From the NCBI GenBank assembly GCA_021795535.1, contig JAJYPG010000082.1:1-6301 (forward strand): a DNA stretch of 6,301 nucleotides. The letters are read 5' to 3'. A program made the translations under genes and the position numbers. This DNA is from Planctomycetota bacterium. GTDB taxonomy: Bacteria; Planctomycetota; Phycisphaerae; WQYP01. The notes under the pieces are model-generated. The model saw nothing but the letters and a program-made list of their open reading frames with translations. It searched no databases and was not told where the DNA came from. Each line of letters opens with the position of its first letter. Positions within the stretch are counted from its first letter, which is position 1. Positions 1-5,591 of the stretch are shown here, piece after piece.

Positions 1-2185
1 CCAGGGGTACATAGTTGGAAAGGAAATTGTCATCCTTGGCCATGTCTGTTTCGGTTTGTTTATCCAAGCCGGGATAAACCGCGTCATCAGGTCGCTGGAA
101 TAATCGCGTTTCGGCGTTCATCGCGAGTTTAACCGATGGGGCGTCGGTGGAACTGATACGAAACGGCAACTGGCGGGACGGAATCACGGTGGATGCGGTG
201 ATATCATCCTCCATCTGCACCTTGGCGGCGGGGAAAAAATCCTGCCGCACCTTAAAGGTATTCCAGGCTCCGCTGGGCAACAAGCCGACGCGCAAATAAG
301 TGCCTGCGGCCTTGCGATCATCCATTTTTAATTCATGTCCCGGCTCGCCATTGACAATATCCACAGAAAAATGGGATCGCCAATCCTCTCCCCATTCCGG
401 CTTGTACAATCGTTTTATCAGAAAAACCAGGGCCAGGATATCGCTGGGAATGGCGGCGAGCCAGCGGTTGTAATCATCTGTATATTCATTGGATGGCGCG
501 AGCATTTTGATCACACTGCCCAGCGAACGGGTGGCACCCAGAATGGGCCGACTGGCGGTATGGGCGTAGTGATCCGGTTTATGTCCCGGTTTCCAGCGTT
601 GGGCATGGTCTTTATCTAAAATAGCCTGAACCTGATCCAGGTCATTCTTGAGATTGGCGACGTAAATGGGGCCAAAAATCATGTAATCTGAAATACTTTT
701 GCTTATTTCACTTTTTCCACCGCCGCTGACAGTGCAGGGTTTATGACAAAACACTCCGCGCGCCGCGGTAACCACAATGCGAAACCGATTAGACCCCGGA
801 TGTTTATGCAAAAAAAGCTTCTGCCCGGATGGTGTGAGATAAATTTTATCCACCTGCAATGGCCGCGACTGGGGCTTGCCATCCAGGTCCCAGATGATGC
901 GCAGGGAATGCAGATTCATGTGGGCATTCTCTGGAAGGTACACAATCTCGGGAAATTGCCGGTCCACACCATAGCCTTCGGGATGCACGTCCATAAGTGG
1001 GGCGTAATCACGGACGACATCAGCAAAGGTGCGGCCATTCCAGTATTTTTCATGCGGCGTGAATTCCGTCCCCATACTGTAACTTGGAAATGCCACCGCT
1101 CCACCGGCATGTTCCTCTTCCGCGTTGCCCAATAAATTGGCGGCGAAACTGATCTGTGTTTTCACCTCTTTTTTGCAGTATCCGAAATAGTTGTCGGCAA
1201 TAATGGTTGCCATCACACCCTGTGGTCCGCGGCAGGTAATTTTGAATGCTGACCCGCCATTGTAAAGTTCTCCAGGATTTTTCCAGCACATGCCATCACG
1301 CTGCTGACGAGGGGTGGCCTCGTCCCATGGCGGGAGGCCCAGGGATTTTTTGGTCAATTGAGTCAAGTGTGGTGCCAGAATGACGCAGCCGGTATGACCC
1401 GTCCAATGGGCGACATCCAGTCCCGCGTCATTTTCTGGCAGAACCGGATCGCCCGCATTGCCGAAGATCGATTCCACAAAGTCCAGGTTGCTTACCAGTG
1501 AACCTGGGACAAAAAAGTGAATCTCCATGGTTTTTTGCGGGCTGCCGGGCGGTATTTCTGGAACCACTATCGGCCGTAGAAGCAGCGAACAGAAAATGCT
1601 GGCGGTTTGCCGGCTCCGGGCCGTGTACGGTAAATCAAGCAGGTCGGGGGGTGGATTGATCGCGTGGATGAATAACCGGGCATAAACGGCGGGTGGAACC
1701 GCAATTTTATCCGCGGGCACTGGCATGCCGCAATCTGCAATGTGAAAAGTTCCCTGTGTGGTGCGGCGATCATTGGCGGGGTTATGCAATACGCCATTGG
1801 CCACGCGGTAGGAACTGACCAGAGAGCTTGTGAACTGGTTGTGCCCCTTGGGCAGGGAAAGCTCACGGGCCACACCGGGGCGATGAATGCTCAGGTAGCG
1901 GTCCGGCAGACGTAGCGGCGAATGAATTCCATACGGTGCAAATATTTCCCGCAGAAAGGTCTCAATGCGTCGATCCACTGGACAGCGATAGTCCTTCAGC
2001 AGGCGGTTCTTTTGTTGAAAGTTCGCCAGCAGGCCGGAGGCAATTTCATCCAATTCGTCACCCGGTGCATCGCCATCAGCGGTGGGCAGGCCTAGCGCCT
2101 TGAGCCGAAGATGAATATAGCGATGAATGGCCGCATGATTGCCTGCAATGACCGGGCGGGTGTTTGAAGTATTTATTTGTGTCAT
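1..2185 (-). CDS. Diphosphate (PPi)-type phosphoenolpyruvate carboxykinase-like protein, N-terminal 728 residues (runs off the left edge)
   Basis: The likely reaction is reversible conversion of PEP, CO2 and phosphate to oxaloacetate and diphosphate in the cytoplasm. I translated the frame codon by codon and found no stop from the ATG at 2185 to base 2; an in-frame TAA at 2207-2209 rules out a longer start. Visible signatures are Y333-F-G-Y-C-K338-K339, which matches the PEP carboxykinase pattern of Tyr, Gly and paired Lys that binds substrate and metal. His359 follows 20 residues after the second Lys, the spacing of the metal-binding His in GTP-type enzymes. SGGGKSE at 487-493 fits the kinase P-loop. 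About 130 residues separate His359 and the P-loop Lys491, against about 26 in GTP-type enzymes, so there is a large insertion. With 728 residues and no stop, it is already longer than nucleotide-dependent PEP carboxykinases (about 540-620). This suits the PPi type, which exceeds 1,000 residues. The C-terminus lies outside the window. The PPi assignment rests on recalled family motifs; a PEP carboxykinase-like fold is the safer part of the call. Confidence 0.75.
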   Translation of the reverse strand, partial: MTQINTSNTRPVIAGNHAAIHRYIHLRLKALGLPTADGDAPGDELDEIASGLLANFQQKNRLLKDYRCPVDRRIETFLREIFAPYGIHSPLRLPDRYLSIHRPGVARELSLPKGHNQFTSSLVSSYRVANGVLHNPANDRRTTQGTFHIADCGMPVPADKIAVPPAVYARLFIHAINPPPDLLDLPYTARSRQTASIFCSLLLRPIVVPEIPPGSPQKTMEIHFFVPGSLVSNLDFVESIFGNAGDPVLPENDAGLDVAHWTGHTGCVILAPHLTQLTKKSLGLPPWDEATPRQQRDGMCWKNPGELYNGGSAFKITCRGPQGVMATIIADNYFGYCKKEVKTQISFAANLLGNAEEEHAGGAVAFPSYSMGTEFTPHEKYWNGRTFADVVRDYAPLMDVHPEGYGVDRQFPEIVYLPENAHMNLHSLRIIWDLDGKPQSRPLQVDKIYLTPSGQKLFLHKHPGSNRFRIVVTAARGVFCHKPCTVSGGGKSEISKSISDYMIFGPIYVANLKNDLDQVQAILDKDHAQRWKPGHKPDHYAHTASRPILGATRSLGSVIKMLAPSNEYTDDYNRWLAAIPSDILALVFLIKRLYKPEWGEDWRSHFSVDIVNGEPGHELKMDDRKAAGTYLRVGLLPSGAWNTFKVRQDFFPAAKVQMEDDITASTVIPSRQLPFRISSTDAPSVKLAMNAETRLFQRPDDAVYPGLDKQTETDMAKDDNFLSNYVPL

Positions 2186-2235
2186 GTTGACAACCTGTCG
2201 GGGGTATTACCTCGAATGCTTCCCAATGTATCTTT

Positions 2236-2256
2236 CGCCCCGATTTTCCCGGGGTT
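2236..2256 (-). terminator. Small GC-rich hairpin at the end of the secreted-protein gene
   Basis: CCCCG (2238-2242) pairs with CGGGG (2250-2254) across a 7-base loop, directly after the stop codon of the upstream gene. No T-run follows on the minus strand. It is therefore a weak terminator candidate and may not stop transcription into the carboxykinase-like gene. Confidence 0.2.
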
Positions 2257-4057
2257 ACTGTGCCATAAGAGCGAACAACGGGACAATCGCGCGTCCCTGG
2301 TTTATTGTATCTTCCAGTGTGGCCATGGGAATGAATATTTTCGCGCTAATGCGATTGCCCCGCGCACTTGTGCTTACAACCATAGGCAGGAATCGTCGGC
2401 CAAGAACCAACCCTTTCGTGGTGGGCTGGGGAAGACCATTGGCCTTGCGCAAGTTGCCGGCAACGTCCGACAACATGCGGTTGATTAATATATACATGAC
2501 AAAATTCGCATGTGGCAACACATGGCTTTGCACGTCGCGGATTGATTCCCGTTTGCTCAGATTGTCCACGTTCGCACGAGATGTCGCAATCAGTGATGCC
2601 ATACCCGACTTGTGAACATTGGCCGCCACAATAATATTATGATTGTTCGTGGCGCCAGCATATTCCACGAGAGCTGGTGAGCCGAAGATCATCTTGAATA
2701 CGGATGCAACAGACGCGGCATTCGCTCCGTTGGCGGACATATGTATCTGCGTCAGAGACACGCCATTGGTATTCACCGCGTTGGGTGTCACAACAATCTT
2801 GAAAGGAACCGGGCCGGTGGATTGCATTTTCTTCATCATGGCGGGAATCATGGCTTCTGCGGTTTTCAGTCCCTTGGCCGCATCGGCATAAGTTCCCAAT
2901 TCCACAACAGACAACCCGTGTCCGCGACGTGAACTTAGCACCACGGCTCGCGATCCGCTTTCATTGGCGATCATTCCCTGATATTGGGTGATCGCGGAAT
3001 CGAGTTTTTTCTCCACGCTGGCTGTAATGCCATTCTGCTGGCCGGACTTTTCCAGTGTTGTAAACCACTGCGAAAATGCCAATCCGTTAAAAACCGCCGC
3101 CGTCGCCGCAACATAGCGACCATTCGGAAGGCCCCCAAGTGGAGAAGCCTCAAGTGTCGGCTGCGCGGCGACCAGTTGCCCCATCGGTGTGCCCGGCTTC
3201 ATATCTCCGGAATTCTGGAGCGTAATGCCGCGGTTGGTAATATGAATTCCAATGAATTGTCGTCGCGAATTGGTCAGAAACTGACCGATTAACCGCTCGA
3301 AACCCAACTGCGTGACCAGCGCATCGGCTTGGGATGGATCGCTGGCCTCAAAACCGAGCATCATCTGAAAATACGCATCCAGTTCGGCCTTGGCTCCGGG
3401 GCCAAGTATGCTCATGTTCAAATAGGCGCTCACATCATTTTTTTCTATAGCGCGGCTGTACGTTGGGCTTAGAGTGCTTGAGAGCATTTGTTTGTTGGCA
3501 ATAAACGCCTGTAGCGCCTGCTTCACGGGCGAAAGAAGGGCATACCCATTTTCCTGGGCTATAAAAATGGGGTTTCCGCTGGGGTCCTGGCCCGAATTGA
3601 TGCCATCTTGTGCCGTGCCGCATTGGTAGTTTTTTTGCATCGCGGCATAATTTTTCACCGCAACCGCCACCACCGCCCATTGCGACGCTGGCTCTATGCT
3701 TCCCTTCGGACGGTCCAGCATAACCACGGCGGCGGGCTGATCTTCCTTGATGTTTCCAATCAAATTCATGGAATTTTCGGTGGATTGCAGGGGATCCTGC
3801 TGCATCGGAATTTTCAGGTCACGCTCCATCTGAACTATTTTTCGATCCAAAGCCGCAGGATTACGGAAGATGATTACCGCACTGCTTTTGGCCGGCAGCA
3901 TGGTACAGATATTTGTTGACGGTACCACCGCGGCGCTTGCCCACCCGGTGCATGTTATGGCAAATGCCGCCACCATCGCGAGTTTCGCGATGGATGTTGC
4001 GGCCATAGTGCGGCGCTTGCCTGGAAGCGTGTTTCCTGTTGTCAGACAATTAACCAT
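2255..4057 (-). CDS. Secreted protein of unknown function, 600 residues
   Basis: I do not recognise the family. The start at 4057 is preferred because AAAGGA lies 8 bases upstream; the frame opens 27 bases earlier at an ATG (4084) with only a weak GGA, which would give 609 residues. The N-terminus has a basic stretch (GKRR at 13-16), a hydrophobic core (about 22-38) and an Ala-Ser-Ala cleavage site after residue 42, so export by Sec is expected. There is no lipobox-like cysteine at the cleavage site, no C-terminal anchor and no obvious transmembrane segment in the mature part. The mature chain has only two cysteines that I can see (51 and 146), both in the first quarter. Two segments, about 105-145 and 368-415, share a pattern of a hydrophobic strand, charged turn, strand and amphipathic helix, which hints at two similar halves. 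The overall look resembles large exported hypothetical proteins common in planctomycetes. It lies 69 bp upstream of the carboxykinase-like gene, in the same direction. No catalytic motif was seen. Confidence 0.85.
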   Translation of the reverse strand: MVNCLTTGNTLPGKRRTMAATSIAKLAMVAAFAITCTGWASAAVVPSTNICTMLPAKSSAVIIFRNPAALDRKIVQMERDLKIPMQQDPLQSTENSMNLIGNIKEDQPAAVVMLDRPKGSIEPASQWAVVAVAVKNYAAMQKNYQCGTAQDGINSGQDPSGNPIFIAQENGYALLSPVKQALQAFIANKQMLSSTLSPTYSRAIEKNDVSAYLNMSILGPGAKAELDAYFQMMLGFEASDPSQADALVTQLGFERLIGQFLTNSRRQFIGIHITNRGITLQNSGDMKPGTPMGQLVAAQPTLEASPLGGLPNGRYVAATAAVFNGLAFSQWFTTLEKSGQQNGITASVEKKLDSAITQYQGMIANESGSRAVVLSSRRGHGLSVVELGTYADAAKGLKTAEAMIPAMMKKMQSTGPVPFKIVVTPNAVNTNGVSLTQIHMSANGANAASVASVFKMIFGSPALVEYAGATNNHNIIVAANVHKSGMASLIATSRANVDNLSKRESIRDVQSHVLPHANFVMYILINRMLSDVAGNLRKANGLPQPTTKGLVLGRRFLPMVVSTSARGNRISAKIFIPMATLEDTINQGRAIVPLFALMAQ

Positions 4058-4065
4058 GTTCCGTT

Positions 4066-4071
4066 TCCTTT
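4066..4071 (-). promoter_or_regulatory. Ribosome-binding site that decides the start of the secreted-protein gene
   Basis: On the minus strand this reads AAAGGA, 8 bases before the ATG at 4057. It supports the shorter start over the ATG at 4084, which has only GGA within a suitable distance. Confidence 0.6.
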
Positions 4072-4339
4072 CGTTTCGATTCATTTAATATCCGCAATTT
4101 GGTGCCATTAAGCTGCGGGACTCCCAGCCGACAATGCACAAATTAATGTCGGACGGCAACGCAGGCGAAATTCTTTCCACCGGTGATGCGAATAATAGCT
4201 GGCAGGTAGTGTAACATCTTCCCAATTTATTCCCACCATCCGTGTACCGCCCGTTTTTTTACAGGGGGGGCGTTTCCCGGAATTTGACCGCAGGCGTCAT
4301 ATTTCTGGCGAGTCACTGGATTTATTCCAACTCTGTGAC

Positions 4340-4369
4340 CACACCAAAAAATGTTGATGTCTTGGTGTG
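4340..4369. repeat. 8-bp perfect inverted repeat CACACCAA / TTGGTGTG
   Basis: Arms at 4340-4347 and 4362-4369 enclose a 14-base spacer. There is no T-run on either side, so it is not a standard intrinsic terminator. It may be a protein-binding dyad or a structured piece of the rpsR 3' region. Confidence 0.5.
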
Positions 4370-4380
4370 TGCAATCCAAA

Positions 4381-4433
4381 TTTATGCGCATGTCGAAACA
4401 GTTGAAAATGGGAAAAATGCCCATTTGCATAAA
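4381..4433. repeat. Two nested inverted repeats
   Basis: The inner repeat is AAATGGG (4406-4412) with CCCATTT (4420-4426) across a 7-base loop. The outer repeat is TTTATGC (4381-4387) with GCATAAA (4427-4433). The right arms abut exactly, while the left arms are separated by 18 bases. Together they could fold as one long interrupted stem in RNA. Confidence 0.5.
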
Positions 4434-4536
4434 ATGCCGAAAGGCCAAGCTGCCACCGGAAAAGACCAACACAACTTGAATCGGTCAGCCAGGCACATTA
4501 CCCGGCTTGAGGCTCTTATGGCCGAAAAGTATTTTG

Positions 4537-4551
4537 TTTCCCCGCGGGAAA
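4537..4551 (-). terminator. Short hairpin directly after rpsR
   Basis: TTTCCC and GGGAAA pair across a 3-base loop starting at the base after the rpsR stop codon. On the minus strand it is followed by CAAAATACTTTTC, which is only partly T-rich. It is a possible but weak intrinsic terminator for rpsR. Confidence 0.3.
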
Positions 4552-4812
4552 TCAGCCCGGCTGACTGCTGCCGACAAATGGCAGCAAACCCATGAACCGT
4601 GCCCGTTTGATGGCATCGGTAATCATGCGCTGTTCAAACGCCGCAGCACCTGTGCGGGTGCGGCCTTGAATTTTGCCATTGATGGAAAGCATTTTTTTCA
4701 GAGTTTCAATGTCTTTGTAATCTACATAGACCTTGCCCGTGGAACTGGTTTTGGCAATGCGAATTTTCGGACGGGCGAAAGATTGAAAACGGGGCTTGCT
4801 TTTGGGAGGCAT
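4552..4812 (-). CDS. rpsR: Small ribosomal subunit protein bS18, 86 residues
   Basis: bS18 sits on the platform of the 30S subunit, where it pairs with bS6 and contacts 16S rRNA. The family signature is clear: VDYKD at 30-34, GKI at 46-48, the basic RTRTG segment at 51-55, AIKRAR at 67-72 and LLPFV at 76-80. The length is normal for the family. A basic N-terminal tail (MPPKSKPRFQSFARPK) precedes the core. The protein contains no cysteine, so it is the zinc-free form. The ATG at 4812 has an AGGA ribosome-binding site about 9 bases upstream. The gene stands apart from its common partners rpsF, ssb and rplI; its upstream neighbour is a ferredoxin gene 218 bases away on the same strand, with a strong hairpin in between. 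Confidence 0.95.
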   Translation of the reverse strand: MPPKSKPRFQSFARPKIRIAKTSSTGKVYVDYKDIETLKKMLSINGKIQGRTRTGAAAFEQRMITDAIKRARFMGLLPFVGSSQPG

Positions 4813-4855
4813 GAACAGATTCCTATTCTAAACCGGGCACGCACCCGACATTATT

Positions 4856-4880
4856 TTCCCGCATGAACGCCATGCGGGAA
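4856..4880 (-). promoter_or_regulatory. Perfect 10-bp hairpin in the rpsR leader
   Basis: TTCCCGCATG (4856-4865) and CATGCGGGAA (4871-4880) pair without mismatch around a 5-base loop, 44 bases upstream of the rpsR start. On the minus strand an A-rich, not T-rich, stretch follows, so it does not look like a terminator. Its place in the leader of a ribosomal protein gene makes an RNA control element possible, but it does not obviously match the described S6:S18 binding motif. Confidence 0.45.
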
Positions 4881-4934
4881 CGTCGGCGATGGGTGATTCT
4901 GTCAAATACAGATCACATGCCCGGTAACAAACGC

Positions 4935-4941
4935 AAAAAAA
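4935..4941 (-). other. T7 run downstream of the ferredoxin hairpins
   Basis: Seven A on the plus strand read as TTTTTTT on the minus strand, about 20 bases after the outer arm of the nested repeats. It could serve as the U-tract of a terminator if RNA folding brings a stem close to it, but no strong stem immediately abuts it. Confidence 0.3.
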
Positions 4942-4960
4942 GAGACCAAAGTCATAATTC

Positions 4961-5029
4961 TTCCACTCAACACCACCGCTAAACCAGGCAAATGACATCA
5001 TTTGCCGGGCGATGGACTTTTGAGTGGAA
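4961..5029. repeat. Outer 10-bp inverted repeat flanking the ferredoxin 3' hairpin
   Basis: TTCCACTCAA (4961-4970) and TTGAGTGGAA (5020-5029) are perfect complements separated by 49 bases. One arm begins one base after the ferredoxin stop codon. The pair encloses the inner GGCAAATG hairpin, so the 3' region can fold into a closed structure with a central stem. Confidence 0.6.
4987..5006 (-). terminator. Probable terminator hairpin of the ferredoxin gene
   Basis: GGCAAATG and CATTTGCC form a perfect 8-bp stem with a 4-base loop, 24 bases after the ferredoxin stop codon. After one mismatch, two more G:C pairs extend the base. On the minus strand it is followed by TGGTTTAG, a poor U-tract. It either ends ferredoxin transcription or acts as a 3' stabiliser. 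Confidence 0.45.
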
Positions 5030-5030
5030 C

Positions 5031-5291
5031 TTATTTTTTGTAATGCTCGGAATTAATGGCGATATATTTTCCCCATTCTTTGGGAACATCGTCCTCGGGA
5101 AAAATAGCCTTAACCGGGCATTCATCCACGCACAGCCCGCAATCAATGCAGGTGTCCGGATCAATATACAATTGTGTTGCCGGTGTGAATTCCCCTTCAT
5201 CCTTACGGGGGTGAATGCAATCCACTGGGCATACGGCCACGCAGGCCGTGTCTTTGGTACCGATACATGGCTCGGTAATCACATGTGGCAT
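5031..5291 (-). CDS. fdxA: Seven-iron ferredoxin (3Fe-4S plus 4Fe-4S), 86 residues
   Basis: This is a small soluble electron carrier of the cytoplasm. Eight cysteines are present at 9, 17, 21, 25, 48, 51, 54 and 58. By comparison with Azotobacter ferredoxin I, Cys9, Cys17 and Cys58 would hold the 3Fe-4S cluster, and Cys21, Cys48, Cys51 and Cys54 the 4Fe-4S cluster, leaving Cys25 free. The extra cysteine that would complete a CxxC pair near Cys9 is Thr12 here, which fits the 3Fe-4S assignment. The motifs CIGTKDTAC (9-17), CPVDCIHP (21-28) and CIDCGLC (48-54) and the tail EDDVP...W are typical of the Thermus and actinobacterial seven-iron type. The stretch between the two cysteine groups is about eight residues longer than in Azotobacter. 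The ATG at 5291 has GAGGAG 10 bases upstream. The gene is transcribed away from nuoC. Its redox partner cannot be told from sequence. Confidence 0.95.
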   Translation of the reverse strand: MPHVITEPCIGTKDTACVAVCPVDCIHPRKDEGEFTPATQLYIDPDTCIDCGLCVDECPVKAIFPEDDVPKEWGKYIAINSEHYKK

Positions 5292-5301
5292 GGTGAGACA
5301 A

Positions 5302-5307
5302 CTCCTC
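5302..5307 (-). promoter_or_regulatory. Ribosome-binding site of the ferredoxin gene
   Basis: This reads GAGGAG on the minus strand, 10 bases before the ATG. It is close to the anti-Shine-Dalgarno consensus and fixes the start. Confidence 0.75.
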
Positions 5308-5418
5308 GAAACATCGTTTCTTCCTAAGCCGGTTGGCGGCCCTCAATGGCCAGCAACAAAAGGCCTGACTTCGTTTGACGCCAGAGAGGTTCCACTCCCG
5401 GACTCAACCGAATTGAAC

Positions 5419-5448
5419 ATTATATACGCCAACAAGGTTCTGATGCAA
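5419..5448 (-). promoter_or_regulatory. Promoter of the ferredoxin gene
   Basis: On the minus strand TATAAT (5424 to 5419) is preceded by TTGCAT (5448 to 5443) with an 18-base spacer. The -10 box is a perfect sigma-70 match and the -35 box keeps only TTG. Transcription would begin near 5412, giving a leader of about 120 bases that contains an imperfect hairpin (5332-5357). Confidence 0.5.
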
Positions 5449-5476
5449 TAAGGACGATTCCGCGATGGTTTTGCGT

Positions 5477-5505
5477 TTGGCTCTTTGGCGGCTCTATCCT
5501 ATAAT
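5477..5505 (+). promoter_or_regulatory. Promoter of nuoC
   Basis: TTGGCT (5477-5482) and a perfect TATAAT (5500-5505) are separated by 17 bases, the ideal sigma-70 spacing. Transcription would start near 5512, leaving a leader of about 80 bases. The -10 boxes of this promoter and the ferredoxin promoter are only about 75 bases apart and point away from each other. Confidence 0.55.
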
Positions 5506-5591
5506 CTCGCGTATCGAACGGAATTGGTTTCCCCGGATAGGGGGGGCATGCCGGATGGAAAAGATTTAACGGGGTTTAACAGAGGTTCTTT

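Larger units (their letters stand above)
4085..4551. other. Intergenic region of 467 bases with dyads and homopolymers, no gene
   Basis: Between the secreted-protein gene and rpsR no frame shows a convincing protein. The region has T7 (4254-4260) and G7 (4264-4270) runs, several short inverted repeats listed separately, and AT-rich patches. A TATTAT box on the minus strand (4192-4197) could be a -10 element for the secreted-protein gene, but I found no good -35 at the right distance. No tRNA-like cloverleaf was seen. Confidence 0.6.

Noticed and set aside
743..1135. Plus-strand 130-residue open frame
   Set aside because: It is antisense to the continuous carboxykinase-like frame, which carries recognisable motifs; the plus frame has none.
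1567..1875. Minus-strand 102-residue frame
   Set aside because: It lies in a different frame from the uninterrupted carboxykinase-like frame covering the same bases and has no recognisable domain.
2139..2615. Plus-strand 158-residue open frame
   Set aside because: It is antisense to the end of the secreted-protein gene and the start of the carboxykinase-like gene; it has no motif and no supporting ribosome-binding site.
4227..4472. Minus-strand 81-residue frame after rpsR
   Set aside because: It reads through the homopolymer runs and dyads, and its composition (many Cys, Phe, His, Trp) looks like translated spacer. Not supported as a gene.
4242..4595. Plus-strand 117-residue frame starting at GTG across the intergenic region
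   Set aside because: It runs through the T7 and G7 tracts, lacks a Shine-Dalgarno sequence and overlaps the 3' end of rpsR on the other strand. No family is recognisable.
4507..4866. Plus-strand 119-residue frame
   Set aside because: It is antisense to rpsR, whose identity is certain.
4856..4880. The rpsR leader hairpin as an intrinsic terminator
   Set aside because: On neither strand is the stem followed by a T-run; on the plus strand the T-rich bases come before it.
4992..5327. Plus-strand 111-residue frame
   Set aside because: It is antisense to the ferredoxin gene, which has all eight expected cysteines.
4085..5591. tRNA or other structural RNA genes in the spacers
   Set aside because: I looked for TΨC-arm-like motifs and cloverleaf spacing in the three spacers and found none. 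No CRISPR-like regular repeats are present either.
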